Below are positions 1 to 10,700 of a DNA stretch of 64,000 nucleotides, one piece after another. The notes beneath the pieces were generated by a model that was given only the letters and a program-made list of their open reading frames with translations, searched no databases and was not told where the DNA came from. Position numbers and translations under genes: made by a program. The stretch's first letter is position 1. Every line of letters begins with the position of its first letter. The DNA comes from Micromonospora sp. CCTCC AA 2012012. GTDB taxonomy: Bacteria; Actinomycetota; Actinomycetes; Mycobacteriales; Micromonosporaceae. The stretch is from contig NZ_CP159342.1 in NCBI RefSeq assembly GCF_040499845.1, positions 4,340,001 to 4,404,000 of the forward strand. Reading direction: 5' to 3'.

Positions 1-70
1 TGAGGGGTCGCCGCCGACCGGGGTGGTCACGCTCCGCACCGATGGCCCCGAGGGTCGTCGCAACCCTCGA

Positions 71-200
71 CGCCCTTTGCTCTGCCGCAGCCCACGCAAC
101 AGCAACGGTCAGTCACGGTCTCGGCGCGGCCGGTCCGGCCCGCCGCTGGCTAGACCGCAGCTCAACGGGGTGTTGCGTGGAGTGCAGCAGAGCAAAGGCG
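71..200. repeat. Long imperfect inverted repeat
   Basis: The left arm (71-103) and right arm (168-200) are reverse complements at about 27 of 31 positions with one single-base gap; the shared core reads TTTGCTCTGC and CCACGCAACA. As RNA they could form a stem of about 30 bp with a loop of roughly 65 nt. No convincing gene covers 1-236. The pair could equally be two oppositely oriented protein-binding sites. No family is recognised. Confidence 0.6.
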
Positions 201-236
201 ACGGCACCCTTCGAGCGACACCGGTAGAAGGTCACG

Positions 237-302
237 ATGCGTCACTCATCTCACGCGGTGACCGAGAGCGACGTGTTCGTGCGGAAGCGCAGGGGTCAGT
301 AG
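237..302 (+). CDS. Possible 21-residue peptide, unknown
   Basis: An ATG is preceded at a good distance by AGAAGG (225-230) and opens 21 codons ending in TAG. The product starts MRHSSHAVTES and ends with the basic stretch RKRRGQ. It lies just after the inverted repeat at 71-200, so the repeat could be its leader. Its last codons overlap by 7 nt the end of the convergent S66 gene. I do not recognise the peptide. It could be a genuine small protein or leader peptide, or a chance frame in GC-rich DNA; only the ribosome binding site and the position support it. Confidence 0.3.
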   Translation: MRHSSHAVTESDVFVRKRRGQ

Positions 303-1335
303 CGGACGGCGATCCGGCGCTCGACCGCGTCGACCCGGACCTCGCCGCCGTACGGGACGATCAGCTGCGGGTCGGTGTGGCCCAGGTCGACGTCGAAGAC
401 CACCACCGGGTCGTCGGCGTACTCCGCCAGCGCCCGGGTGACCGCCGCCCGCTGGTCGTCGGCCCACGTCCGCCGCTCGGGCACCGTGTGCGGCCGGTCG
501 AAGTCCCACGCCTTGGCCCGGCCGACCAGCACCGCCGGGAAGCCGGCGAGCAGGCCCCGCTCACCCATGTTCCGCAGGATCCGGTACACCTCCCGGGCGG
601 AGGGCAGCTCGTTGGAGGTCTCGAAGACCAGCACCGAGCCGGCCAGCTCGGCCGCCGTCGGCACCCGGTCGGTGGCCATCAGCCAGTGCAGGATCTCCAG
701 GCAGCCGCCCCAGGTCCGGCCCTGCACCACCCTCGACGGCCCCTGCCAGCGCCAGCCCTCGCCGGGGAGCATCTCCGGCTCGTCCGCCAGGGTCTCCGGC
801 CGGTCCCACGGATTCGGTCGGTCGCCCCACTCGGGGGCGGGGGTCAGCTCGTACCAGCCGGTGCTGAAGAGGGCGGCGCGCAGCGAGTCGAAGGTCAGCG
901 GGTGCGGCCTCCCCGGCCGGCCGAGGTGCACCAGCACCGACCCGCCGTGGTAGGCGACCTGACCCAGCCGGTACAGGTGGTTGAGGACGTTGGTGTTGTC
1001 CGAGTAGCCGAAGTAGGGCTTCGGGTTGGCGCGCAGCACCGCGTCGTCCAGGTGCGGGGTGACGGTGATCAGGTCGTCCCCGCCCACGGTGGCGAGCACG
1101 GCGGTGATCGTCGGGTCGGCGAAGGCGGCGGTGAGGTCGCGGGCCCGGTCCCGGGGGTCGGCGCCATCACCCGGGTGGTCGGGTACTCCACCGGCTCGAG
1201 GCCGAACGCCTCGCGCAGCCGGCGCAGTCCCAGCTCGTGCACGTGGGGGAAGAGGCCGGGCAGCCCGCGCGAGGGCGACACGACGGCGACCCGGTCACCG
1301 GGGCGGGGCTTCGGCGGATAGCGCGGCAGGTCCAT
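296..1335 (-). pseudogene. S66 LD-carboxypeptidase/MccF-like protein, frameshifted
   Basis: Members of this family are serine peptidases that cleave LD peptide bonds in muropeptides or detoxify microcin C-type compounds. The first 54 or so codons from ATG 1335 read MDLPRYPPKPRPGDRVAVVS and on to EYPTTRVM. The rest of the family homology, from ADPRDRA through LATVGGDDLI, is in another frame; one missing G in the reading direction near 1170-1174 explains the shift. The catalytic residues are intact after the break: Ser in FGYSDNT, Glu in GGCLEIL and His in DLGHTDPQ. A leaderless -10 (TAGCGT, 1342-1347) sits 6 nt before the ATG. It is either a recent pseudogene or an assembly error. The gene is divergent from the membrane protein at 1420. 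Confidence 0.8.
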
Positions 1336-1419
1336 GTCCGGACGCTATCGGGGCGGGCCAGCGAATTCCGCCCGGCGAAACCGCAGAGTCCGGGCATACC
1401 CGCACAATAGGCTGGGCCC

Positions 1420-2475
1420 GTGGACGAGGAGGAGCAGGAGCTTTCCGTACGCGACTGGCTGCCGCGCACCGCGGCGCTGCTGGTCGGCACGCTGGCCCTG
1501 GCCACCGCGTTCATCGCGGCCTACGTGGGGGCGCTGCACCAGCCCACGCCGCGTGACGTGCCGGTCGGGGTGGTCCTCGGCGACCAGCGCGCCCAGGCGG
1601 TGATGGCCGCCGTGCGCGGCCAGACCGACAAGATCAAACCTGTCGGGTACGACAACCCCGGCGCCGCCGCCGACGGCCTCACCGCCCGTGAGGTGTACGG
1701 GGTGCTCACCAGCGGGCCCGACAACGGGTTGCGCCTCACCACCGCCAGCGCCTCCGCCCCCGCCGCCGCCGAACTGGTGACCCAGGTGCTCACCCAGGCG
1801 GCCCGCCAGGCCAACCTGCCGCTCCAGGTCACCGACGAGGTGCCGGTGGAGCGGAGCGACCCGCGCGGCCTCGTCCCGTTCTATCTGGCCGTCGGCCTGG
1901 TGCTCGGCGGCTATCTCGCCTCCACCGCCCTGGGCCTGAAGACCGGCACCAGCCCGGTCAGCCTGCCCCGGGCCGGGCTGCGGGTGGCCGCGCTCGCCGT
2001 CTACTCGGTGGTGCTCGGCATCATCGGCGCGACCATCGTCGGCCCGATCCTCGACGTCTGGCACCACGACGTACCCGCCGTCGCGGCGGTCGGCGCGCTG
2101 GCGGTCTTCGCCGCCGCGATGGTCGCCGCCGCCGTACAGGCCTGGCTCGGGCTGCTCGGCACCGGCCTGGTGATCCTGCTGCTGGTGGTGCTCGGCAACC
2201 CCGGCTCCGGCGGGATCTACGCCCCGGAGTTCCTGCCGACGTGGATGCGCGGCATGCACCGGTGGAACGTCCCCGGACTGGCCACCGACCTGATCAAGTC
2301 GGCGGTCTACTTCGACCGCAGGTCGATGGGCTGGACCCTGTCCGGGCTGGTCATCTGGACGCTGCTCGGCGCGCTCGGCCTGCTCACCGCCACGATCTTC
2401 CACGCTCGTCGGCGCGCTGTCCGCGCCGCCCGGACCAGCACCGGAGCGCCGCCACCGATGGCTGAGCCGTCCTGA
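1420..2475 (+). CDS. ABC-2/YhgE-like membrane protein
   Basis: This 351-residue protein has one N-terminal membrane segment (about residues 18-38), an extracytoplasmic region of about 110 residues, then a block of five or so hydrophobic segments beginning near [15 protein letters not shown]. This is the arrangement of ABC-2-type or YhgE/Pip/DUF3533-like membrane proteins, whose substrate is usually unknown. No ATPase gene is adjacent. GTG 1420 is supported by TAGGCT at 1408-1413, 6 nt upstream, suggesting a leaderless mRNA. It is divergent from the broken S66 gene, whose promoter has the mirror arrangement. The family assignment is by topology rather than by a signature motif. Confidence 0.65.
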   Translation: MDEEEQELSVRDWLPRTAALLVGTLALATAFIAAYVGALHQPTPRDVPVGVVLGDQRAQAVMAAVRGQTDKIKPVGYDNPGAAADGLTAREVYGVLTSGPDNGLRLTTASASAPAAAELVTQVLTQAARQANLPLQVTDEVPVERSDPRGLVPFYLAVGLVLGGYLASTALGLKTGTSPVSLPRAGLRVAALAVYSVVLGIIGATIVGPILDVWHHDVPAVAAVGALAVFAAAMVAAAVQAWLGLLGTGLVILLLVVLGNPGSGGIYAPEFLPTWMRGMHRWNVPGLATDLIKSAVYFDRRSMGWTLSGLVIWTLLGALGLLTATIFHARRRAVRAARTSTGAPPPMAEPS

Positions 2476-2590
2476 TCCGTCCCAGAGTGCAGATCATCAC
2501 GGAATCCGGCTGCTCCCATCCGCCCCGGCGCGGATACGATCCAGGGAGTCGGACAGCGCTGTCCTTCGTACTCACGTAAGGAGCGCACCC

Positions 2591-5377
2591 GTGACCGACC
2601 AGCACGACCACGACGGCCCGGACGCCGCGCTGCGGGCCGACATCCGCCGCCTCGGAACGCTTCTCGGGCAGACCCTCGCCCGCCAGGAGGGCCGCCCGCT
2701 GCTCGACCTGGTCGAGGAGATCCGCGCCGAGGTCCGCTCCGACGCCCCCGCCGCCGCCCAGCGGCTCGGCGGCCTCGACGTCAGCACCGGCACCAAGCTG
2801 GCCCGGGCCTTCTCCACCTACTTCCACCTCGCCAACATCACCGAGCAGGTGCACCGGGCCCGGGACCTGCGCCGCCGCCGGGCCACCCACGGCGGCTGGC
2901 TGGACCAGGCCGCCAAGATGATCGCCGAGCGCGGGGTGCCGGCCGAGGAGATCGCCGCCGCCGCCCGCCGCCTGGCGGTACGCCCGGTCTTCACCGCGCA
3001 CCCGACCGAGGCGGCCCGCCGCTCGATCCTGTCCAAGCTGCGCGCGATCGCCGACGAGCTGGACACCGAGACGGCCAACGCGATCCTCTACGGCGCCAGC
3101 GACGAGGGCCCGGCCAACCGGCGGCTGGCCGAGCTGCTGGACCTGATGTGGCAGACCGACGAGCTGCGGCTGGACCGGCCGGACCCGACGGACGAGGCCC
3201 GCAACGCCATCTACTACCTGCGCGACCTGTACGCCGAGGCCGCCCCGCAGGTCCTCGACGACCTCGCCGACACGCTGCGCACCCTCGGCGTGGAGACCTC
3301 ACCGACCGCCCGCCCGCTGACCTTCGGCACCTGGATCGGCGGCGACCGGGACGGCAATCCCTTCGTCACCCCGGCGGTCACCCGCGAGGTGCTGCGCATC
3401 CAGCACGAGCACGGCATCGCGGCCACCGAGAAGGCGATGGACCAGCTCATCAACGAGGTATCGGTGTCCCGCCGGCTGCGCGCGGTGTCGCTGGACCTCT
3501 CCGCCAGCCTCGCCGCCGACCTCGACGCACTGCCCGAGGTGGCGCCCCGGTTCCGCCGGGTCAACGCCGAGGAGCCGTACCGGCTCAAGGCGCGCTGCGT
3601 GAAGGCGAAGCTGGCCAACACCCGCGAGCGGCTGCGCACCGGCACCGCGCACGCCCCCGGGCGGGACTACCGGGGCTCGGCCGAGCTGATCGCCGACCTG
3701 GAGCTGCTGCGTGCCTCCCTCGCCCGCAACTCCGGGCAGCTCACCGCCGTCGGCCGGCTCGCCTCCACCATCCGTACGGTCTCCGCGTTCGGCCTGCACC
3801 TGGCGACGATGGACGTCCGGGAGCACGCCGAGAAGCACCACGAGGTGCTCGCCCAGCTCTACGAGGCGGTCGGCGAGGTGCCGGACTACCCGTCGCTGAC
3901 CCGGCTGGAGCGGACCAAGCTCCTCGCCGACGAGCTGACCGGCCGCCGGCCGCTCTCCACCCTGGACACCCCGCTGACCGAGTCGGCGCGCAAGACGTTC
4001 GACGTCTTCGCCACCATCCGCGAGGCGCAGGACCGGTTCGGCGCCGAGGTGATCGAGTCGTACATCATCTCGATGACCCTGGGCGTCGACGACGTGCTCG
4101 CCGCGGTGCTGCTGGCCCGCGAGGCCGGCCTGCTGGACGTGCACTCCGGTCGGGCCCGGATCGGCATCGTGCCGCTGCTGGAGACCCCGGCCGAGCTGAA
4201 CGCCGGCGGTGAGCTGCTCGACGAGCTGCTCTCCCTGCCGGCCTACCGGGCGCTCGTCGCGGCCCGGGGCGACGTGCAGGAGGTGATGCTGGGCTACTCC
4301 GACTCCAACAAGGAGGCGGGCATCACCACCAGCCAGTGGTCCATCCACCGGGCCCAGCGCGCGCTGCGCGACGTGGCCGCCCGGCACGGCGTACACCTGC
4401 GGCTCTTCCACGGTCGGGGCGGCACGGTCGGTCGGGGTGGCGGCCCCACCCACGACGCGATCCTGGCCCAGCCGTACGGCACGCTGGACGGCGCGATCAA
4501 GGTGACCGAGCAGGGCGAGGTCATCTCCGACAAGTACACGCTGCCCGCGCTGGCCCGGGAGAACCTGGAGCTGACGGTGGCCGCGGTGCTCCAGGCGACG
4601 CTGCTGCACACCGCCCCCCGGCAGCCGGCCGAGCAGCTGGAACGCTGGGACGCGGCGATGGACGTGGTCTCCGACTCGGCCTTCCGGTGCTACCGGTCGC
4701 TGGTCGAGGACCCGGACCTGCCGGCGTACTTCTGGGCGTCCACCCCGACCGAGCTGCTCGGCGCGCTGAACATCGGCTCCCGGCCGGCGAAGCGGCCGAA
4801 CACCGGGGCCGGCCTGAGCGGCCTGCGGGCCATCCCGTGGGTGTTCGGCTGGACGCAGACCCGGCAGATCGTGCCGGGCTGGTTCGGGGTCGGCTCCGGG
4901 TTGGCCGCCGCGCGGGCGGCCGGGCTGGAGGACGTGCTCGCCGAGATGAACCGGAACTGGCACTTCTTCCGCACGTTCCTGTCGAACGTCGAGATGATGC
5001 TGACCAAGACCGACCTCAGCATCGCCCGCCGGTACGTGGAGACGCTGGTCCCGAAGAAGCTGCACCCGATCTTCGACAAGATCGAGCAGGAGTACGAGCT
5101 GACCAAGCAGGAGGTGCTGGCGATCACCGGTTCGCCGGCCCTGCTGGAGAACTCGCCGGTGCTCCAGCGCACCCTGGCCGTCCGGGACACCTACCTGGAG
5201 CCGCTGCACCACCTCCAGGTGGCGCTGCTGCGGCAGTACCGGGACTCGGGCGCCGCCGGCCGGGCCGTCGCCACGGCACCGGGCGGCCGCCGGGCCCCGA
5301 GCGACGGCACCGCCCTGGAGCGGGCACTGCTGACCACGGTCAACGGCATCGCCGCCGGCATGCGCAACACCGGCTGA
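2591..5377 (+). CDS. ppc: Phosphoenolpyruvate carboxylase
   Basis: The enzyme carboxylates PEP with bicarbonate to oxaloacetate, the anaplerotic feed of the TCA cycle. At 928 residues it has the usual length. Visible signatures are [12 protein letters not shown] with the catalytic His at 137, [11 protein letters not shown] at 568-578, and the glycine-rich [15 protein letters not shown] at 606-620, which carries the active-site arginines. It ends in the typical GMRNTG. GTG 2591 is preceded by AAGGAG. A strong hairpin terminator follows at once. pckG, coding for the reverse-direction enzyme, lies at 31-33 kb. Confidence 0.98.
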   Translation: MTDQHDHDGPDAALRADIRRLGTLLGQTLARQEGRPLLDLVEEIRAEVRSDAPAAAQRLGGLDVSTGTKLARAFSTYFHLANITEQVHRARDLRRRRATHGGWLDQAAKMIAERGVPAEEIAAAARRLAVRPVFTAHPTEAARRSILSKLRAIADELDTETANAILYGASDEGPANRRLAELLDLMWQTDELRLDRPDPTDEARNAIYYLRDLYAEAAPQVLDDLADTLRTLGVETSPTARPLTFGTWIGGDRDGNPFVTPAVTREVLRIQHEHGIAATEKAMDQLINEVSVSRRLRAVSLDLSASLAADLDALPEVAPRFRRVNAEEPYRLKARCVKAKLANTRERLRTGTAHAPGRDYRGSAELIADLELLRASLARNSGQLTAVGRLASTIRTVSAFGLHLATMDVREHAEKHHEVLAQLYEAVGEVPDYPSLTRLERTKLLADELTGRRPLSTLDTPLTESARKTFDVFATIREAQDRFGAEVIESYIISMTLGVDDVLAAVLLAREAGLLDVHSGRARIGIVPLLETPAELNAGGELLDELLSLPAYRALVAARGDVQEVMLGYSDSNKEAGITTSQWSIHRAQRALRDVAARHGVHLRLFHGRGGTVGRGGGPTHDAILAQPYGTLDGAIKVTEQGEVISDKYTLPALARENLELTVAAVLQATLLHTAPRQPAEQLERWDAAMDVVSDSAFRCYRSLVEDPDLPAYFWASTPTELLGALNIGSRPAKRPNTGAGLSGLRAIPWVFGWTQTRQIVPGWFGVGSGLAAARAAGLEDVLAEMNRNWHFFRTFLSNVEMMLTKTDLSIARRYVETLVPKKLHPIFDKIEQEYELTKQEVLAITGSPALLENSPVLQRTLAVRDTYLEPLHHLQVALLRQYRDSGAAGRAVATAPGGRRAPSDGTALERALLTTVNGIAAGMRNTG

Positions 5378-5385
5378 CCCACGCG

Positions 5386-5416
5386 AAAGGGCCCCCTGCC
5401 CGGCAGGGGGCCCTTT
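5386..5416. terminator. Bidirectional intrinsic terminator
   Basis: A perfect 15-bp stem (arms 5386-5400 and 5402-5416) contains GGGCCCCC and ends in TTTT on the top strand and in A-rich sequence on the other. It lies 8 nt after the ppc stop and before the stop of the convergent gene at 5443, so it can serve both. Confidence 0.9.
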
Positions 5417-5442
5417 TCACGCCCGTACGCGCGGGCGGCGCG

Positions 5443-6312
5443 TCACCAGTCGCCGCCGCCGAAGTCCCCACCGCCGAAGTCCCCGCCACCGAAGTCGCCA
5501 CCGCCGAAACCGCCGAAGTCGCCCCCGCCGCTGGCGTAGTCGCCGCCGCCGGAGAAGTCGCCGGCGTAGTCGCCGCCGCCCTGGTCGCCGGCGAACTGGT
5601 CCCCGCCACCCTGGTCGCCGTAGTCGCCGCCGCCGTCGTTGTTGTCGCCGTAGTCGGCGCCGTCCTGGAAGCCCTCCTGGTAGCCCTCGTCGTAGCCGTA
5701 GCCCGGGTCGGCGAAGGCCGGCGAGAAGAGCGCGTCGGCGATCAGCATGCCGCCGAGCACGCCCGCGCCGGTGCCCAGCGCCGTCTTCCACCACGGCGTC
5801 GAGTACCAGCCGGCCGGCACCGACCGACCCTGGTAGCGCCCGCCCGGGTAGTAGTAGGGCGTCCCCTGGCCCGGCTGCGGGCCGGCCCGGAAGGTCTGCC
5901 CCTGCACGTTGACCTCACGCTCCCGGGTGAGCTGGCCCGAACCCCGGGCGGCGGCCAGCGGCGGCAGCTCGGGACCGGGGTCGATACCCATCGCGGTCCG
6001 GGCCGCCCGGATGTACGCCAGCCCCTCCAGCGCCGTCTCCCGGGCCAGCGCGAGCTGGTGCGGGGTCCGCGCCTGCTCCAGCTGGGAGCCGGCCGCGTTG
6101 TACCGCTCACCCGCGTCGGCCAGCGCCTGGCGTACCGCCGGGGCGTCGCCGTGCAGGTTCATCAACTGCCCGCCCAGCCGCTCGTACCACCGCTGCGCCT
6201 CGGCGCGCGCGTCGGCCAGCTCGGTCGCCCGCCGGGACCTGCTCCCCCACCGCCAGAACACGAACGCACCTCCGAGCATCAGCACCAGGATCACCCACAG
6301 GGCACCTTCCAT
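5443..6312 (-). CDS. Membrane-anchored protein with Gly/Asp repeat tail
   Basis: This 289-residue protein starts MEGALWVILVLMLGGAFVFW, giving an N-terminal membrane segment, followed by an Arg-rich stop-transfer and a helical region (about 30-120) with many Ala, Glu and Arg. A second hydrophobic stretch (ALGTGAGVLGGMLIADALF) precedes a tail of about 90 residues made of GGGD, GDQ and GGGDFGGGDF repeats ending in GGGDW. The tail resembles the Gly-rich ends of TPM-domain and related actinobacterial membrane proteins, but I recognise no catalytic domain. ATG 6312 is chosen because homology to a membrane protein would start there. It is divergent from rmuC. Confidence 0.8.
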   Translation of the reverse strand: MEGALWVILVLMLGGAFVFWRWGSRSRRATELADARAEAQRWYERLGGQLMNLHGDAPAVRQALADAGERYNAAGSQLEQARTPHQLALARETALEGLAYIRAARTAMGIDPGPELPPLAAARGSGQLTREREVNVQGQTFRAGPQPGQGTPYYYPGGRYQGRSVPAGWYSTPWWKTALGTGAGVLGGMLIADALFSPAFADPGYGYDEGYQEGFQDGADYGDNNDGGGDYGDQGGGDQFAGDQGGGDYAGDFSGGGDYASGGGDFGGFGGGDFGGGDFGGGDFGGGDW

Positions 6313-6367
6313 GACCTCGAACGTACCCAGCGGGCGCTCGTCGTACCCGTTTGGCAAGCTCTCTGCC

Positions 6368-7558
6368 ATGAGCTTCTCGACGCTGGCCGTGGTGGTGCTC
6401 TGCCTCGCCGCGGGCGGCGCGGTCGGCTGGCTGGCCGCCCGGTCCCGCGCGGCGGCCGACATCGCCCGGCTGGAGGCGACCCTGGAGGCCACCCGGGCGG
6501 GCGAGGGGCGGCTGGAGCAGTCGATGCGGGCGCTGAGCTACGAGGCGACCGCGCAGTCGCAGGAGGCGGTCGCCCGGGCGGTGGCGCCGCTGCACGACAC
6601 GCTGCGCCGCTACGAGGCGCGGGTGGCCGAGCTGGAGCACGACCGGGTCGACGCGTACGCCGAGCTGCGCGAGCAGGTGCGGGCGATGGGCGCGGTCTCC
6701 GGCGAGCTGCGCACCGAGACCAAGCAGCTGGTGGCCGCGCTGCGCGCGCCGCAGGTGCGCGGCCGGTGGGGTGAGCACCAGCTCCGCCGGATCGTCGAGG
6801 CCGCCGGCATGCTGGAGCACTGCGACTTCAGCGAGCAGGTCACCGCCGCGACCGACCACCAGGGGGTACGCCCCGACCTGGTGGTCCGGCTGCACGGCGG
6901 CCGGACGGTGGTGGTCGACGCCAAGGCGCCCTTCGACGCCTACCTGACGGCGATGGAGGCGCGCGACGAGCGGGGCCGCGACACCCACCTGGACGCGCAC
7001 GCCCGGCACCTGCGGGCGCATGTGGACGCCCTGGCCGCCAAGTCCTACTGGGCGGCGTTCGACTCGACACCCGAGTTCGTGGTGCTCTTCGTGCCGGCCG
7101 ACCCGTTCCTCGACGTGGCGTTGCAGCGCGACCCGACGCTGCTGGAGCACGCGTTCGCCCGCAACGTGGTGCTGGCGACGCCGGCCACGCTGGTGGCGCT
7201 GCTGCGCACGGTGGCCTACTCGTGGCGGCAGGAGGTGCTGGCCCGCAACGCGGTGGCGGTCCACTCCCTGGCCCGCGAGCTGTACGGCCGACTCTCCACG
7301 TTGGGCGAACACGTCGGCAAGCTCGGCTCGTCGCTCGGCGGTGCGGTCACGGCGTACAACCGGGCGGTCGGGTCGCTGGAGGCGCGGGTGCTGGTGAGCG
7401 CCCGCAAGCTGGCCGAGCTGGGCGTCTCCGACCAGGAGCTGGTCACCCCGGCGCAGGTCGAGCTGGCACCCCGCCAGCCGCAGGCCCCGGAGCTGCTGGA
7501 AGGCGGCCTGAGCAGCCCGTCCACATCGGCCGAACGGCCAGCGAACATCGACGTTTAA
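6368..7558 (+). CDS. rmuC: DNA recombination protein RmuC
   Basis: RmuC proteins resemble restriction-type nucleases and limit recombination at inverted repeats; their biochemical activity is not established. The 396-residue product has a membrane anchor at residues 4-24, a coiled-coil region (about 30-130), and the RmuC domain with RGRWGEHQLRRIVEAAGM, the nuclease-like VVVDAKAPFDAYL, and FVPADPFLDVAL. All are as expected for the family. ATG 6368 opens the anchor and is preferred over longer in-frame extensions, which run into the divergent neighbour. Confidence 0.93.
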   Translation: MSFSTLAVVVLCLAAGGAVGWLAARSRAAADIARLEATLEATRAGEGRLEQSMRALSYEATAQSQEAVARAVAPLHDTLRRYEARVAELEHDRVDAYAELREQVRAMGAVSGELRTETKQLVAALRAPQVRGRWGEHQLRRIVEAAGMLEHCDFSEQVTAATDHQGVRPDLVVRLHGGRTVVVDAKAPFDAYLTAMEARDERGRDTHLDAHARHLRAHVDALAAKSYWAAFDSTPEFVVLFVPADPFLDVALQRDPTLLEHAFARNVVLATPATLVALLRTVAYSWRQEVLARNAVAVHSLARELYGRLSTLGEHVGKLGSSLGGAVTAYNRAVGSLEARVLVSARKLAELGVSDQELVTPAQVELAPRQPQAPELLEGGLSSPSTSAERPANIDV

Positions 7559-7609
7559 CACGACCGACGTGACGATGAAGGCCGATCGGTGTCACGGACC
7601 GGTCACAAC

Positions 7610-7623
7610 CTACTCCGGAGTAG
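7610..7623. promoter_or_regulatory. 14-bp palindrome upstream of subtilase
   Basis: CTACTCCGGAGTAG is a perfect palindrome, flanked by GTCAC on the left and GTGAC on the right, in the 148-bp gap before the subtilase. It could be a repressor or activator site. No cognate regulator is nearby. Confidence 0.35.
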
Positions 7624-7706
7624 TGACACCAGTTCGGACACCACGACAGGATCACGCTCACGCGTGCCCTGTTTCTGAAGGGCCCTGTTCTCTGGAGGAA
7701 GAGAAC

Positions 7707-10700
7707 GTGAGTCAACCCCGCAACCGGAGCCGGCGTACCTCTGCCGCGCTCTTCGCCTCGGTCCTGGCGGCCGGCGCCATGACCGTCGGGGGAGGCGCCG
7801 CCACCGCGAGCGCAGCCCCCGCCACCACCCCCGACGCCTCACAGCCGACCGCCGTCGAGGCGCTGGGCGCGCACGACGCCAAGCTCCTCGACGAGGCGGA
7901 GGCCAAGCACGCCCCGACCGTCACGCTGATCATCGCCGCCCGGAAGGGTTCGGCCAAGAAGGTCGCGGACGGGCTCAAGGGCCTCGGCGCCTCGGTCAGC
8001 CAGCGCTACGACCAGGTCGGCTACCTGCTGGCCAAGGTCCCCACGGCCAAGGTCCTCAAGGCCGCCATGCTGCCCGGCGTCTCGGCGGTCGACCTCGACG
8101 AGACGATCAAGCTCCCCGACCCGGCCCCGGAGGCCGCGCCGGCCGGCGCGAAGACCGCCGAGCAGGGCGAGACCCTGGCCGGTCCGGGTACGGACACCGG
8201 TGCGGTCAACCCGTACATGCCGACCAACGAGACGGGCGCGGAGTCCTTCAAGGCCGCCCACCCGGAGTGGGACGGCCGCGGCGTCACCATCGGCATCATG
8301 GACTCGGGCATCGACCTGGACCAGCCGGCGCTGCAGACCACCACCACCGGTGAGCGCAAGATCGTCGACTGGGTCACCGCCACCGACCCGCTCGAGGACG
8401 CCACCTGGCGCGCGATGATCACCCAGGTCACCGGCCCGTCCTTCACGGTCGGTACGACCACCTGGACCGCGCCGGCCGGCACCTACCGGTTCAACACCTT
8501 CCGCGAGTCGATCACCGCCGGCAGCGACCCGGCCGGTGACGTCAACCGCGACGGCGACACCACTGACTCCTGGGGCATCCTCTACGACCCGGTGACGCAC
8601 GACATCAGGGTCGACGTGAACCAGAACCGCGACTTCACCGACGACGCGGTGATGCGGCCGTACAAGGAGAAGTTCCAGGTCGGCCACTTCGGCACGGACA
8701 ACCCCGACACGGCGGTGCGCGAGCAGATGCCGTTCGTCGTGGAATACCGCGAGAAGGTCGACACCACCCCGGTCGGCGGCCCCGGCCTGGTCGACTACGT
8801 GAACATCGGCATCATCGAGGCGACCCACGGCACGCACGTCGCCGGCATCACCGCCGCCAACGGCATGCTCGGCAACAGCGCCTTCAACGGCGCGGCCCCC
8901 GGCGCCAAGCTGGTCTCCGCCCGGGCCTGCTCCTGGGGTGGCGGCTGCACCGCCGCGGCGCTCACCACCGGCATGGTCGACCTGGTGGTCAACCGCAAGG
9001 TCGACGTGGTCAACATGTCGATCGGTGGCCTCCCGGCGCTGAACGACGGTGCGAACGCCCGCGCCAACCTCTACAACACGCTGATCAACACGTACGGCGT
9101 GCAGATGTTCATCTCCGCCGGCAACTCCGGCCCGGGCCTGAACACCGTCGGCGACCCCTCCGTCGCCACCGACGTGGTCAGCGTCGCCGCGAGCGTCAGC
9201 AAGGACACCTGGCTGGCCAACTACGGCTCGGTGGTCCGCAAGGACAACGCCCTGTTCAACTTCTCCTCGCGCGGCCCGCGTGAGGACGGCGGCTTCAAGC
9301 CGAGCATCACCGCCCCCGGCTCGGCGATCTCCACCGCGCCGACCTGGCAGCCGGGCGGCCCGGTCGCCGAGGCCGGCTACCCGCTGCCTCCGGGCTACCA
9401 GATGCTGAACGGCACCTCGATGGCCTCCCCGCAGGCCACCGGTGCCGCCGCGCTGCTGCTCTCGGCCGGCAAGGCCAAGGGCCAGGCCGTCACCCCGGCC
9501 GCGCTGCGCCGGGCCATCTACACCGCCGCGAAGCCGATCGCGGGCGTTCCGACGTATGCCCAGGGCTACGGCATGTTCGACGTGAACGGCGCGTGGAACC
9601 TGCTGGACGCGGGCGTGCAGACCCGGACCTACACCTCCGAGGCGCCGGTCTGCACCGAGCTGTCGCAGAACCTGACGAAGTACAACCCGGCCTCGGGTGC
9701 CTTCGAGCCGAACCCGAACGTGGGCACCGGCATCTACAACCGCTGCGCCGCCGACCGGGGTGGACAGAAGGTCAAGGAGAGCCGCTACTACGAGGTCAAG
9801 CTGACCCGTACCAGCGGCCCGAACAAGGGCATCGCGCACAACGTGGCCTTCCGGGGCAACGACGGCACCTACAGCGCCCCGGCCGTCGTCTGGCTGCCGC
9901 TGAACAAGACCGTCACCGTCAAGGTCAAGGCCAAGCCGCTGACCACCGGCGCGCACGGCGCGATCATGACCGTCGACGACCCGGCCACCTCGACGGTCGA
10001 CTTCGAGGTCGCCACCGTCGTGGTCGCCTCCAACCCGGTCACCGCCCCGGACTTCGCCTTCTCCGCCGAGGGCTCGGTCGACCGGAACAGCTTCACCTCG
10101 TACTTCGTCACCGTGCCGCAGGGCGCGGGCGCGCTCCAGGTGAACCTGTCGGGGATCGCCACCGGTTCGCAGACCCGGTTCATCGCCTTCAACCCGTACG
10201 GCGTCCCGGTGGAGAGCACCGCGAGCACCGGCTGCTACACCAACTTCTCCGACGCCGCCGTCTGCAAGCCGCAGGAGCGGGACTACCAGAACCCGATCCC
10301 GGGTGTCTGGGAGATCGAGGTCGAGTCCCGCCGGACCTCGCCGACGCTGGACAACCCGTTCCAGCTCCAGGCGCGGGTGCAGGGCGTCACGGTCGAGCCG
10401 GCCGTGGTCGAGCTGCCGTCGGTGACCGCCGGTACGCCCAGCGAGGTGAGCTGGGGCCTGACCAACACCTTCGGCCCGGTCCAGGTGACCGGCGTCGGCG
10501 GCCCGCTGGCCAGCGTGCGCACCGAGCGGCCGACCATCGCCGAGGGCGCGAGCCAGGAATACCTGGTGGACGTTCCGGCGGGGGCGACCTCGTTCACCGC
10601 GCGGATCGGTAACACCGCCGACCTGGGCGCCGACCTGGACCTGTTCGTCTTCCTCGGCACCACCGAGGTCGGGCGTTCGGCCGACGGCGACTCGGAGGAG

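Noticed and set aside
4336..6774. An open frame of 812 codons on the plus strand overlapping the end of ppc and the next gene.
   Set aside because: It is out of frame with ppc, crosses the terminator at 5386 and gives a low-complexity product.
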